A stretch of 11,814 nt of DNA from NCBI GenBank assembly GCA_910584045.1, contig CAJTYO010000075.1, forward strand, positions 1-11,814, in the 5' to 3' direction. Of the stretch, positions 5,892 through 11,814 are shown in pieces; the stretch's first letter is position 1; every line of letters starts with the position of its first letter. The position numbers and the translations under genes are program-made. This DNA comes from an uncultured Oscillospiraceae bacterium (GTDB lineage: Bacteria > Bacillota > Clostridia > Oscillospirales > Oscillospiraceae). The notes beneath the pieces were generated by a model. That model ran no database searches and was not told the origin of the DNA. It saw only the letters and a program-made list of their open reading frames with translations.

Positions 5892-7106
5892 CTATCGCCC
5901 CAGACGATGCCGAAAGTCCATATACTCAAAGCGCTTCAGGCTCTGTAACTCTCTCCCATCGCGGAGAACAAAAATACTCGGCAGCGCCATCCCGTTGAAG
6001 GTATTGTTCTTACACATTGTATAGATCGCCATGTCGCCGAATAGGAGCAGGTCTCCCTCACGCAATGGAGCGGCAAAGCTATAATCTCCAATTACGTCCC
6101 CCGCCAGGCAAGTGGGCCCACCCAGGCGGACGGTGCAGGGCAGTTCCCCCGGCTCCTTCGTACCATACAGCGGCGGCCGGTAGGGCATCTCCAGCACGTC
6201 CGGCATATGGCAGGCCGCGCTGGTATCCAAAATGGCGATATATGTCCCGTCATTTTGCAGTACGTCCAGCACGTGGGCAGCCAGGTAGCCCGCATTCAGT
6301 GCGCAGGCCTCCCCCGGCTCCAGATAGATCTGCAGGTCCCACCGCTCCTGTGCCAGGCGGATGCACCATTCCAGCCGGGGAATATCGTATCCTGATTTAG
6401 TGATGTGGTGTCCACCGCCGAAATTGAGCCATTTCATTTGTGGCAGTATGTCGCCAAAGCGCTCCTTCACGACGTCCAGCGTGATTTCCAGCGCATCGGA
6501 ATCCTGCTCGCACAGGGTATGGAAATGCAATCCGTCCAGCAGTTCGATGAGCTCCGGGGACATCCCCGCATCCCACTGGGCGCGAGTGGTCCCCAGGCGG
6601 CTTCCCGGGGCGCAGGGATCGTAGATGGCATGGCCCTCCTGGGTGGAGCACTCCGGATTAATGCGCAGCCCAATGCTCTTTCCTGCCTTCTTGGCAAGAG
6701 GACCGAACCGCTCCAGCTGGCGGGGGGAGTTGAATACGATGTGGCCGGCATACCGCAGCAGCTCGTCAAACTCATTCTCTTGATAGGCCGCGCAGAAGAC
6801 ATGAACCTCCTTCCCCGGCATCTCTTCCGCGCCGAGACGGGCCTCATATAGCCCGCTTGCCTCCGTCCCATCCAGATACGGCGACAAGACGGAATAGAGA
6901 TCATAGTTGGAAAATGCCTTCTGGGCCAGCAGTATCCGGCAGCCCGTTCGCTCCGCCACCCCGGCCAGAATCTCGCCGTTTCGGCGCAGCATGGCCTCGT
7001 CCAGGATATAGCACGGCGTAGGCAATTCTCCAAACAGCTTCTCCGGGGACAGGCCGCCCAGCCCTGCAAAGGCTGGGCGGCTCTCTTTGGCGAGGGAACT
7101 GCTCAT
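5892..7106 (-). CDS. nspC: Carboxy(nor)spermidine decarboxylase
   Basis: This PLP enzyme of the alanine-racemase fold removes CO2 from carboxyspermidine or carboxynorspermidine, giving spermidine or norspermidine. It has 404 aa, near the family's usual length of about 380. Visible features: the PLP lysine K63 in LLAQKAFSNYDLY, HFHTLCE at 194-200, LNFGGGHH at 227-234, EPGEA at 263-267 and the catalytic cysteine C333 in GGPTCLAGD. The start is the ATG at 7106-7104, which shares its A with the upstream TGA (TGATG), so translation is coupled to the dehydrogenase. The frame stays open 49 codons further, but that part is an arginine/glycine-rich shadow of the neighbour. The stop is TAG. It is the last gene of the operon. 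The substrate is probably carboxyspermidine, since the operon makes putrescine; that is inference. Confidence 0.93.
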   Translation of the reverse strand: MSSSLAKESRPAFAGLGGLSPEKLFGELPTPCYILDEAMLRRNGEILAGVAERTGCRILLAQKAFSNYDLYSVLSPYLDGTEASGLYEARLGAEEMPGKEVHVFCAAYQENEFDELLRYAGHIVFNSPRQLERFGPLAKKAGKSIGLRINPECSTQEGHAIYDPCAPGSRLGTTRAQWDAGMSPELIELLDGLHFHTLCEQDSDALEITLDVVKERFGDILPQMKWLNFGGGHHITKSGYDIPRLEWCIRLAQERWDLQIYLEPGEACALNAGYLAAHVLDVLQNDGTYIAILDTSAACHMPDVLEMPYRPPLYGTKEPGELPCTVRLGGPTCLAGDVIGDYSFAAPLREGDLLLFGDMAIYTMCKNNTFNGMALPSIFVLRDGRELQSLKRFEYMDFRHRLGR

Positions 7107-8365
7107 CAGTCCACCAGCGCCGGGGTCCGGCTCTCGCTCTTCGGCAGGCCGTACTGGTCCAGCGCCGCCAGGAAGGGATCGGGATCGAACTCTTCCACTG
7201 TGTAAACGCCAGGCTTGCTCCATTTGCCGGTCAGCAACATCAGCGCGCCGCACATGGCGGGCACGCCGGTTGTGTAGCTGATGGCCTGACTGCCCACCTC
7301 ACTATAACATTCCTGATGGTCGCAGACATTGTAGATATAATAGGCCTTGTCCTGGCCGGATTTTTTCCCAGTGAAAATACAGCCGATATTGGTTTTGCCC
7401 TTGGTCCGGGGTCCCAGGCTGGCCGGGTCGGGCAGCAGAGCCTTCAGGAACTTAATGGGGACAATCTGCCGTCCTTCGAAATCCACAGGACTGGTGGACA
7501 ACATTCCCACATTCTCCAGACAGCGCATGTGGTCCAAGTAGCTCTGCCCGAAGGTCATGAAGAACCGAATCCGCCGGACCTCCGGGATATTCAGTGCCAG
7601 GCTCTCGATCTCCTCATGGTGGAGCAAGTACATATCCTTTTGTCCCACCTGGTCGAAATCATACGTCCTCTTAACGCTCATGGGGGGAATCTCCACCCAG
7701 CGGCCGTCCTCCCAGTAGCTGCCGGGGGCAGAAACTTCCCGCAGATTGACCTCCGGATTGAAGTTGGTCGCGAAAGCGTAGCCGTGGTCGCCGCCGTTGC
7801 AGTCCAGAATATCAATGGTGTCGATGGTATCAAATTCATGCTTTTTGGCGTGGGCGCAGTACGCCTGGGTCACGCCCGGGTCGAAGCCGCAGCCCAGCAG
7901 GGCGGTCAGCCCCGCCTCCTCGAACTTCTTCCGGTAAGCCCACTGCCAGCTGTAGTCGAAATAGGCGGAGAACCCCGCCTCCTTGCAGCGCCTTTCATAG
8001 ACGGCTCGCCATGCCGGGTCGTCGGTGTCCTCCGGTTCGTAGTTGGCAGTGTCCATATAGTTTACCCCGCAGGCCAGACAGGCGTCCATAATGGTCAGGT
8101 CCTGGTAGGGAAGGGCGATATTCATCACCAGATCCGGCTTGTAAGCGTTGATAAGATCCATGACCTGCCGCACGTCGTCCGCGTCTACCCGGGCGGTGGT
8201 GAGCTTGGTTGCAGTATTGGGAGCCAGCTCGGCGGCCAGCTTGTCGCACTTGGACTTTGTCCGGCTGGCGATGCACAGTTCGGTGAACACCTCGCTGACC
8301 TGGCAGCATTTGTGGATGGCGACAGACGCGACGCCGCCGCAGCCGATCACAAGGACTTTGCTCAT
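7106..8365 (-). CDS. Carboxy(nor)spermidine dehydrogenase (saccharopine dehydrogenase family)
   Basis: The enzyme reductively joins L-aspartate 4-semialdehyde to a diamine with NADPH, forming carboxyspermidine from putrescine or carboxynorspermidine from diaminopropane. The 419-aa protein has an N-terminal Rossmann motif (VLVIGCGGVASVAI, residues 4-17), a central GCGFDPGVTQAY at 158-169 and a C-terminal GVPAMCGALMLLTGKW typical of this branch. It is commonly annotated only as a saccharopine dehydrogenase; the following nspC, overlapping by one base, points to the polyamine role instead of lysine metabolism. The ATG at 8365 has GGGAG about 9 nt upstream. The gene begins 26 nt after speB. By the related cyanobacterial route, agmatine instead of putrescine could also be the acceptor; the sequence alone does not decide. 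Confidence 0.9.
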   Translation of the reverse strand: MSKVLVIGCGGVASVAIHKCCQVSEVFTELCIASRTKSKCDKLAAELAPNTATKLTTARVDADDVRQVMDLINAYKPDLVMNIALPYQDLTIMDACLACGVNYMDTANYEPEDTDDPAWRAVYERRCKEAGFSAYFDYSWQWAYRKKFEEAGLTALLGCGFDPGVTQAYCAHAKKHEFDTIDTIDILDCNGGDHGYAFATNFNPEVNLREVSAPGSYWEDGRWVEIPPMSVKRTYDFDQVGQKDMYLLHHEEIESLALNIPEVRRIRFFMTFGQSYLDHMRCLENVGMLSTSPVDFEGRQIVPIKFLKALLPDPASLGPRTKGKTNIGCIFTGKKSGQDKAYYIYNVCDHQECYSEVGSQAISYTTGVPAMCGALMLLTGKWSKPGVYTVEEFDPDPFLAALDQYGLPKSESRTPALVD

Positions 8366-8391
8366 AGTAATAATCTCCCTTTATCTTAAAA

Positions 8392-9252
8392 TCAGTTTTT
8401 ATACAGGGCTAACATCAGTTCCCGCAGCGCCTTGCATGCGGTGGCGGTGGAAACGCCGCTGGGATCCAGCATGGGGGCCAGTTCGTTGACGTCGGCGCTC
8501 ACCACATTGACGGCGCAGACCGTCCGGATGGCTTCCAGCAGCTGGAGGAAGCTGACTCCCCCCGCCTCCGGCGTACCCGTTCCGGGAAACACGGAGGGGT
8601 CCAGGCAGTCCAGATCGATGGTGAAGTAAACGGGGATACTCTGCTCCCGCAGGAGCGAGACTGTTTTCTCCAGGCCGACAAACCCGAAGGGGTGCATATC
8701 CGTATGCGTCGCGGCAAACCGGAACTCCTCCCGGTCGCCGCTGCGGATGCAGAACTGATGGATGCGGCCATCGCCCACCAGCTCATGGCATCGCCGCAGG
8801 ACGCAGGCGTGGGAGAGCTTCGCGCCCAGGTAATCGTCCCGCAGGTCGGCATGGGCGTCGAAGTGAATGATGTGAAGCTCCGGGTACCGTTTCACTGCGG
8901 CGCGCACTGCGCCCAGCGTGACGAGATGCTCGCCGCCCAGCAGCAGGGGGAATTTCCCATCTTGCAGGATTTCAGCGGCACGGGCCTCGATGGCCTCCAG
9001 CGCCGTCTGGGCGCTGCCGAAGCAAAGCTCCAGATCGCCGCTGTCAAATACGGCGCACTCTGTCAGGTCCGCGTCCTGATAGGGGCTGTAGGTTTCCAGT
9101 CCGAAGCTCTCGTGGCGCATGGCGGAGGGGCCGAATCGCGCGCCGGGTCGAAAGCTGGTGGTGGAGTCGAAGGGCGCGCCGTACAGGACCACACGGGATC
9201 GCTCATAGTCGCAGTCACAGCCGATAAAATTCTCAATATTCGGTTTCAGCAC
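8392..9252 (-). CDS. speB: Agmatinase / agmatine ureohydrolase
   Basis: SpeB hydrolyses agmatine to putrescine and urea in the cytoplasm, with two manganese ions. The 286-aa protein has the full ureohydrolase signature: GGEH with H109, HFDAHADLRDD with D132, H134 and D136, and TIDLDCLDPS with D213 and D215. It also has the late conserved SADVNELAPMLD. The start is GTG at 9252-9250, preceded by GGAGGG at 9265-9260 with 7-nt spacing; no in-frame ATG is better placed. It begins 3 nt after the speE stop, so the two are tightly coupled. It links SpeA (agmatine) to both spermidine routes in the operon. An alternative substrate is N1-aminopropylagmatine, known for the Thermus pathway, if SpeE acts on agmatine. 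Confidence 0.95.
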   Translation of the reverse strand: MLKPNIENFIGCDCDYERSRVVLYGAPFDSTTSFRPGARFGPSAMRHESFGLETYSPYQDADLTECAVFDSGDLELCFGSAQTALEAIEARAAEILQDGKFPLLLGGEHLVTLGAVRAAVKRYPELHIIHFDAHADLRDDYLGAKLSHACVLRRCHELVGDGRIHQFCIRSGDREEFRFAATHTDMHPFGFVGLEKTVSLLREQSIPVYFTIDLDCLDPSVFPGTGTPEAGGVSFLQLLEAIRTVCAVNVVSADVNELAPMLDPSGVSTATACKALRELMLALYKN

Positions 9253-9255
9253 AGC

Positions 9256-10110
9256 TCATCCCTCCACTTCCCGCAGCATCTCCTCCAAAAACGCGGGCAG
9301 GCAGAATGCGCCCATATGGAGTCTGGGGGTATAGTAGCGCGTGTGCAGATTCAATTTCCGCCACGCTTCCGTGTCCAGATCATCGGTGGGATGGTATTTC
9401 TTACTGGCGAAGCCGAACAGCCAGTACCCCGCCGCGTAGGTGGGGATATGTGCCTGATACACCCGGCTGATGGGAAAGGTGCTGACGATCCGCTTATGGC
9501 TGCGCTGCATGGCCCCGGCGTCTTCGGCGTAAAAAGGGCTCCCCTGCTGGTTGACCATGATGCCGTCCTCCCGCAGGGCGTTGTGGCAGCTGCCGTAAAA
9601 TTCCCGGGTGAACAACCCCTCCGAGGGGCCGAAGGGATCGGTGGAGTCCACAATGATGAGGTCGTACGCCCCTTCCTGCCGGCGGATGAACTTCAGCGCG
9701 TTTTCAAAGTGGATGTGGACCCGCCGGTCGTCCATCCGGCAGGCGTTGCTGGGCAGATAGGTCCGGCAGGCCTCCACCACAAGGGGGTCCATCTCTACCA
9801 GGTCGATGTGCTCCACCCTGTCATACCGGGTCAGCTCTCGCACCACGCCGCCGTCCCCTGCGCCGATGACCAGAATGTCCCGGATGCCGGAATGCACCGC
9901 CATGGGCACATGGGTGATCATCTCGTCGTAAATAAATTCATCTCGTTCCGTCAGCATCACGTTGCCGTTCAAAGTCAGCACCCGGCCGAATTCCGGCGTC
10001 TCGAAGATGTCGATGCGCTGGTAGTCGCTCTGCTTTGAGTACAGGTGCCGGTTGACCCGGATGCTGTGTTTCACATCCGGGGTATGAAATTCGCTGAACC
10101 ACATTTCCAT
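9256..10110 (-). CDS. speE: Spermidine synthase (polyamine aminopropyltransferase)
   Basis: SpeE moves an aminopropyl group from decarboxylated S-adenosylmethionine to putrescine, giving spermidine and methylthioadenosine. The 284-aa protein matches the family end to end: an N-terminal beta region with VLTLNGNVMLTERDEFIYDE (44-63), EMITHVP (64-70), the nucleotide motif VIGAGDGGVVREL (81-93), VEMDP (105-109), VDSTDPFGPSEGLFTREFY (154-172) and AHIPTYAAGYW (220-230). The catalytic-loop aspartate of the DSTDP motif is present. The only small departure is GAGDGG in place of the commoner GGGDGG. The ATG at 10110 lies 13 nt after the speA stop. There is no speD (the donor-making decarboxylase) in the window, so the donor supply must come from elsewhere or the enzyme uses another substrate. 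Confidence 0.95.
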   Translation of the reverse strand: MEMWFSEFHTPDVKHSIRVNRHLYSKQSDYQRIDIFETPEFGRVLTLNGNVMLTERDEFIYDEMITHVPMAVHSGIRDILVIGAGDGGVVRELTRYDRVEHIDLVEMDPLVVEACRTYLPSNACRMDDRRVHIHFENALKFIRRQEGAYDLIIVDSTDPFGPSEGLFTREFYGSCHNALREDGIMVNQQGSPFYAEDAGAMQRSHKRIVSTFPISRVYQAHIPTYAAGYWLFGFASKKYHPTDDLDTEAWRKLNLHTRYYTPRLHMGAFCLPAFLEEMLREVEG

Positions 10111-10123
10111 AGTCAGTTTCCCT

Positions 10124-11593
10124 TCACGCCAGCACGTTCAGCCGCTCCAGATCCGGGTCCTCCGGGCCGGTCATGCTGCATCCCTTTTCCTTTGCGTACC
10201 GGATGTGTTCTAAGATTTCCGCTGTGACACGCTCCCCCGGGGCCAGCAGGGGAATGCCCGGCGGATAGCACATGACGAACTCGCTGCATACCCGTCCCCG
10301 GGTCTCCTCCAGGGGAAGGCTGAGCTTCTCCGCGTAAAACGCCTCCTGTGGGCTGGCGACCACTTCCGGTTCCACGTATTCCTGGTTCAGAAGCCCCGTC
10401 GGGTCCCGCTGGTAGCGCCGCCGGATTTCCGCCAGGGCGCTGACCAGCCGCTCCACCTCTTGGGAGCGGTCCCCCATGGAGAGGTAGGCCAGAATATTGC
10501 CGATGTCGCCGAACTCGATCTGAATGTCGTATTCGTCCCGCAGAATGTCGTACACCTCGATGCCCGCCAGACCGATGTCCAGGGTATGGACGCTGAGCTT
10601 GGTGGTGTCGAAGTCAAAGACTGAGTCTCCGTTCATCAGCTCCCGGCTGAAGGCGTAATAACCGCCCACGGCGTTGATCTCCTGCCGGGCGTACTCCGCC
10701 ATATCGGCCACCTGATGGAAGACCGTCCGGCCTCGCAGGGCCAGATTGCGGCGGCTGATGTCCAGACTGGACATCAGCAGATAGCTACCAGAGGTGGTCT
10801 GGGTCAGGTTGATGATTTGCCGCACATACCCCGCGTGGACGTCGGGCCCCACCAGCAGCAGGCTGGACTGGGTCAGGCTGCCGCCGCTCTTGTGCATGGA
10901 TACGGAGGCCATATCCGCCCCCGCCGCCATGGCCGATACCGGCAGGCCGCCGCCAAAATAGAAGTGGGTGCCGTGGGCCTCGTCCGCAAGGCACCGCATC
11001 CCGGCGGCGTGGGCCATTTTAACAATGGCCCGCAGGTCACTGCAAACGCCGTAGTAGGTGGGGTTGTTCACCAGCACCGCCACTGCGTCGGGGTGCTCGG
11101 CGATGGCCTTGGCTACCTGCTCCCGGCGCATCCCCAGGGAAATGCCCAGCCGATGGTCCACATCCGGATTGACGTACACCGGCACCGCGCCGCACAGGAC
11201 CAAGGCGTTGATCACGCTCTTATGAACGTTGCGGGGCAGGATGATTTTATCCCCCCGCTTGCAGGAAGCCAGGATCATACTCTGTACCGAGCTTGTGGTG
11301 CCGCCGACCATCAAAAACGCGTGGGCCGCACCAAAGGCGGCCGCTGCCAGTTTTTCCGCCTCCAGGATGACCGATACCGGATGGCAGAGGTTGTCCAGAG
11401 GCTTCATGCTGTTCACGTCTACGCCGATACACTGCTGTCCCAGAAACGCGGTCAGCTCCGGGTTGCCCCGGCCTCGCTTGTGGCCCGGCACGTCAAAGGG
11501 AACGACCCGCATTTGCCGGAAGGATTCCAGCGCCTCGTAGATGGGCGCGCGGTTCTGATCGGATCGGTTCAGATAGGTACAAGAATTTTTCAA
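10124..11593 (-). CDS. speA: Arginine decarboxylase (Orn/Lys/Arg decarboxylase family, short bacterial form)
   Basis: This fold-type I PLP enzyme starts the pathway by converting arginine to agmatine; the following agmatinase supports arginine over lysine or ornithine. Numbering from the TTG at 11593 gives 489 aa, the usual length of the short Bacillus-type enzymes. Visible: FRQMRVVPFDVPGHKRGRG at 25-43, VGGTTSSVQ at 96-104, LADEAHGTH at 202-210, the PLP lysine K235 in SMHKSGGSLTQ, and the C-terminal domain with FVMCYPPGIPLLAPGE. The frame is open to an ATG at 11677, but the extra 28 codons read through a terminator-shaped hairpin, so a start after it is likelier. The TTG follows a purine-rich AAGGGGGG by 13 nt, which is long, so the start is uncertain. 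First gene of the five-gene operon. Confidence 0.92.
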   Translation of the reverse strand: MKNSCTYLNRSDQNRAPIYEALESFRQMRVVPFDVPGHKRGRGNPELTAFLGQQCIGVDVNSMKPLDNLCHPVSVILEAEKLAAAAFGAAHAFLMVGGTTSSVQSMILASCKRGDKIILPRNVHKSVINALVLCGAVPVYVNPDVDHRLGISLGMRREQVAKAIAEHPDAVAVLVNNPTYYGVCSDLRAIVKMAHAAGMRCLADEAHGTHFYFGGGLPVSAMAAGADMASVSMHKSGGSLTQSSLLLVGPDVHAGYVRQIINLTQTTSGSYLLMSSLDISRRNLALRGRTVFHQVADMAEYARQEINAVGGYYAFSRELMNGDSVFDFDTTKLSVHTLDIGLAGIEVYDILRDEYDIQIEFGDIGNILAYLSMGDRSQEVERLVSALAEIRRRYQRDPTGLLNQEYVEPEVVASPQEAFYAEKLSLPLEETRGRVCSEFVMCYPPGIPLLAPGERVTAEILEHIRYAKEKGCSMTGPEDPDLERLNVLA

Positions 11594-11631
11594 TTTCTTT
11601 GTGGTTCCCCCCTTCTGATGGTTGGCAAAAC

Positions 11632-11670
11632 AAAACCGCAAGCTGTGCTGCCTGCACAACTTGCGGTTTT
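11632..11670 (-). terminator. Terminator-shaped hairpin in the speA leader (possible attenuator)
   Basis: On the minus strand the arms 11670-11654 and 11648-11632 pair over 17 bp with a single G-U, around the loop AGGCA. The descending arm ends in TTTT, then G and TTTT. An A-run lies on the other side, so it could also work on the plus strand. It lies about 39 nt upstream of the proposed speA start, inside the longest open frame. Either it ends transcription from beyond the window, or it is an attenuator for the polyamine operon. No alternative antiterminator fold was worked out. Confidence 0.6.
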
Positions 11671-11675
11671 TATCC

Positions 11676-11705
11676 AATATACTTCGTGGCTCCCATTTTC
11701 TGCAA
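11676..11705 (-). promoter_or_regulatory. Tentative promoter for the polyamine operon
   Basis: On the minus strand TTGCAG (11705-11700) and TATATT (11681-11676) are 18 nt apart. The -10 matches five of six consensus bases, the -35 only three. If used, transcription would begin at about 11669, so the mRNA would open with the hairpin. That makes a 5' stabilising stem as likely as an attenuator. Rival weak boxes lie further upstream, for example around CTGACA on the minus strand near 11720. Confidence 0.25.
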
Positions 11706-11814
11706 GATCTCCGTTGTCAGAAAGACAATGCGGAAAATGAAAAATGGAGAGAAGAAGCTGTTCAGATAAGACGGAGAGATCAGAGTCTATATAGCAATAC
11801 TACTTTTACTACTC
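11706..11814. other. Upstream flank of the polyamine operon, no gene seen
   Basis: The last hundred or so bases are AT-rich and hold no open frame with recognisable content on either strand. They presumably belong to the regulatory region of the polyamine operon or to the end of a neighbour outside the window. Confidence 0.4.

Noticed and set aside
7107..7253. 49-codon N-terminal extension of nspC
   Set aside because: It overlaps the dehydrogenase gene in another frame and is Arg/Gly/Pro-rich; the TGATG overlap gives a better start and a normal family length.
7316..8389. Long plus-strand open frame opposite the dehydrogenase gene
   Set aside because: It is an antisense shadow in GC-rich coding DNA; the minus strand carries a complete, recognisable enzyme.
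8692..10038. Long plus-strand open frame opposite speB and speE
   Set aside because: It spans two real genes in antisense and resembles no protein family.
11594..11677. 28-codon N-terminal extension of speA to an ATG
   Set aside because: It translates through a terminator-shaped hairpin and is not conserved-looking; family homology begins after it. The true start still needs N-terminal data.
10715..11740. Long plus-strand open frame opposite speA
   Set aside because: Antisense shadow, rich in His/Gln/Gly, typical of the reverse frame of a GC-rich gene.
1..11814. CRISPR array, rRNA or tRNA genes
   Set aside because: No regularly spaced repeats, cloverleaf or rRNA-like sequence was seen on either strand.

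Overview
The window looks like a chromosomal segment of a gut-type Clostridia bacterium, probably from the Oscillospiraceae (Flavonifractor/Oscillibacter-like). The evidence is AGGAGG-type ribosome sites, moderately high GC, closest-looking protein styles, a DUF4368-type serine recombinase tail and a carboxyspermidine-type polyamine operon. The genus is an inference; no marker gene is present.

Left half (1-5890) is a mosaic of mobile-element debris and signal-transduction genes. It opens with the C-terminal end of a large serine recombinase (1-272). A 95-nt near-palindrome (373-467) with IS-like ends follows. Then comes a plus-strand cluster: an unrecognised 148-aa gene (535-981), a methyl-accepting chemotaxis protein broken by an in-frame amber codon (1012-2748), and an HD-GYP phosphodiesterase cut off before the end of its domain and joined to a strong terminator (2869-3498; terminator 3435-3473). 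A second, intact chemotaxis receptor lies convergently on the minus strand (3727-5439) behind a plausible sigma-28-type promoter. Between it and the next operon are a perfect 16-bp hairpin, a terminator-like hairpin and the last 38 codons of a tyrosine recombinase (5702-5818, minus).

Right half (5892-11593, minus strand) is a compact polyamine operon, read right to left: speA (arginine decarboxylase), speE (spermidine synthase), speB (agmatinase), a carboxy(nor)spermidine dehydrogenase of the saccharopine dehydrogenase family, and nspC (carboxy(nor)spermidine decarboxylase). Gaps are 13, 3 and 26 nt, and the last pair overlaps by one base. The genes predict arginine -> agmatine -> putrescine, then spermidine by two alternative routes: putrescine plus aspartate semialdehyde via carboxyspermidine, or aminopropyl transfer by SpeE. 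The SpeE route needs decarboxylated S-adenosylmethionine, and no speD is in the window. A terminator-shaped hairpin sits in the speA leader, just before a probable TTG start.

Nothing here is clearly a wholly new system. The points most worth a second look are the two spermidine routes in one operon, the speA leader hairpin, the amber-split receptor with a possible internal restart, the orphan 148-aa gene coupled to it, and the palindromic element at 373-467.
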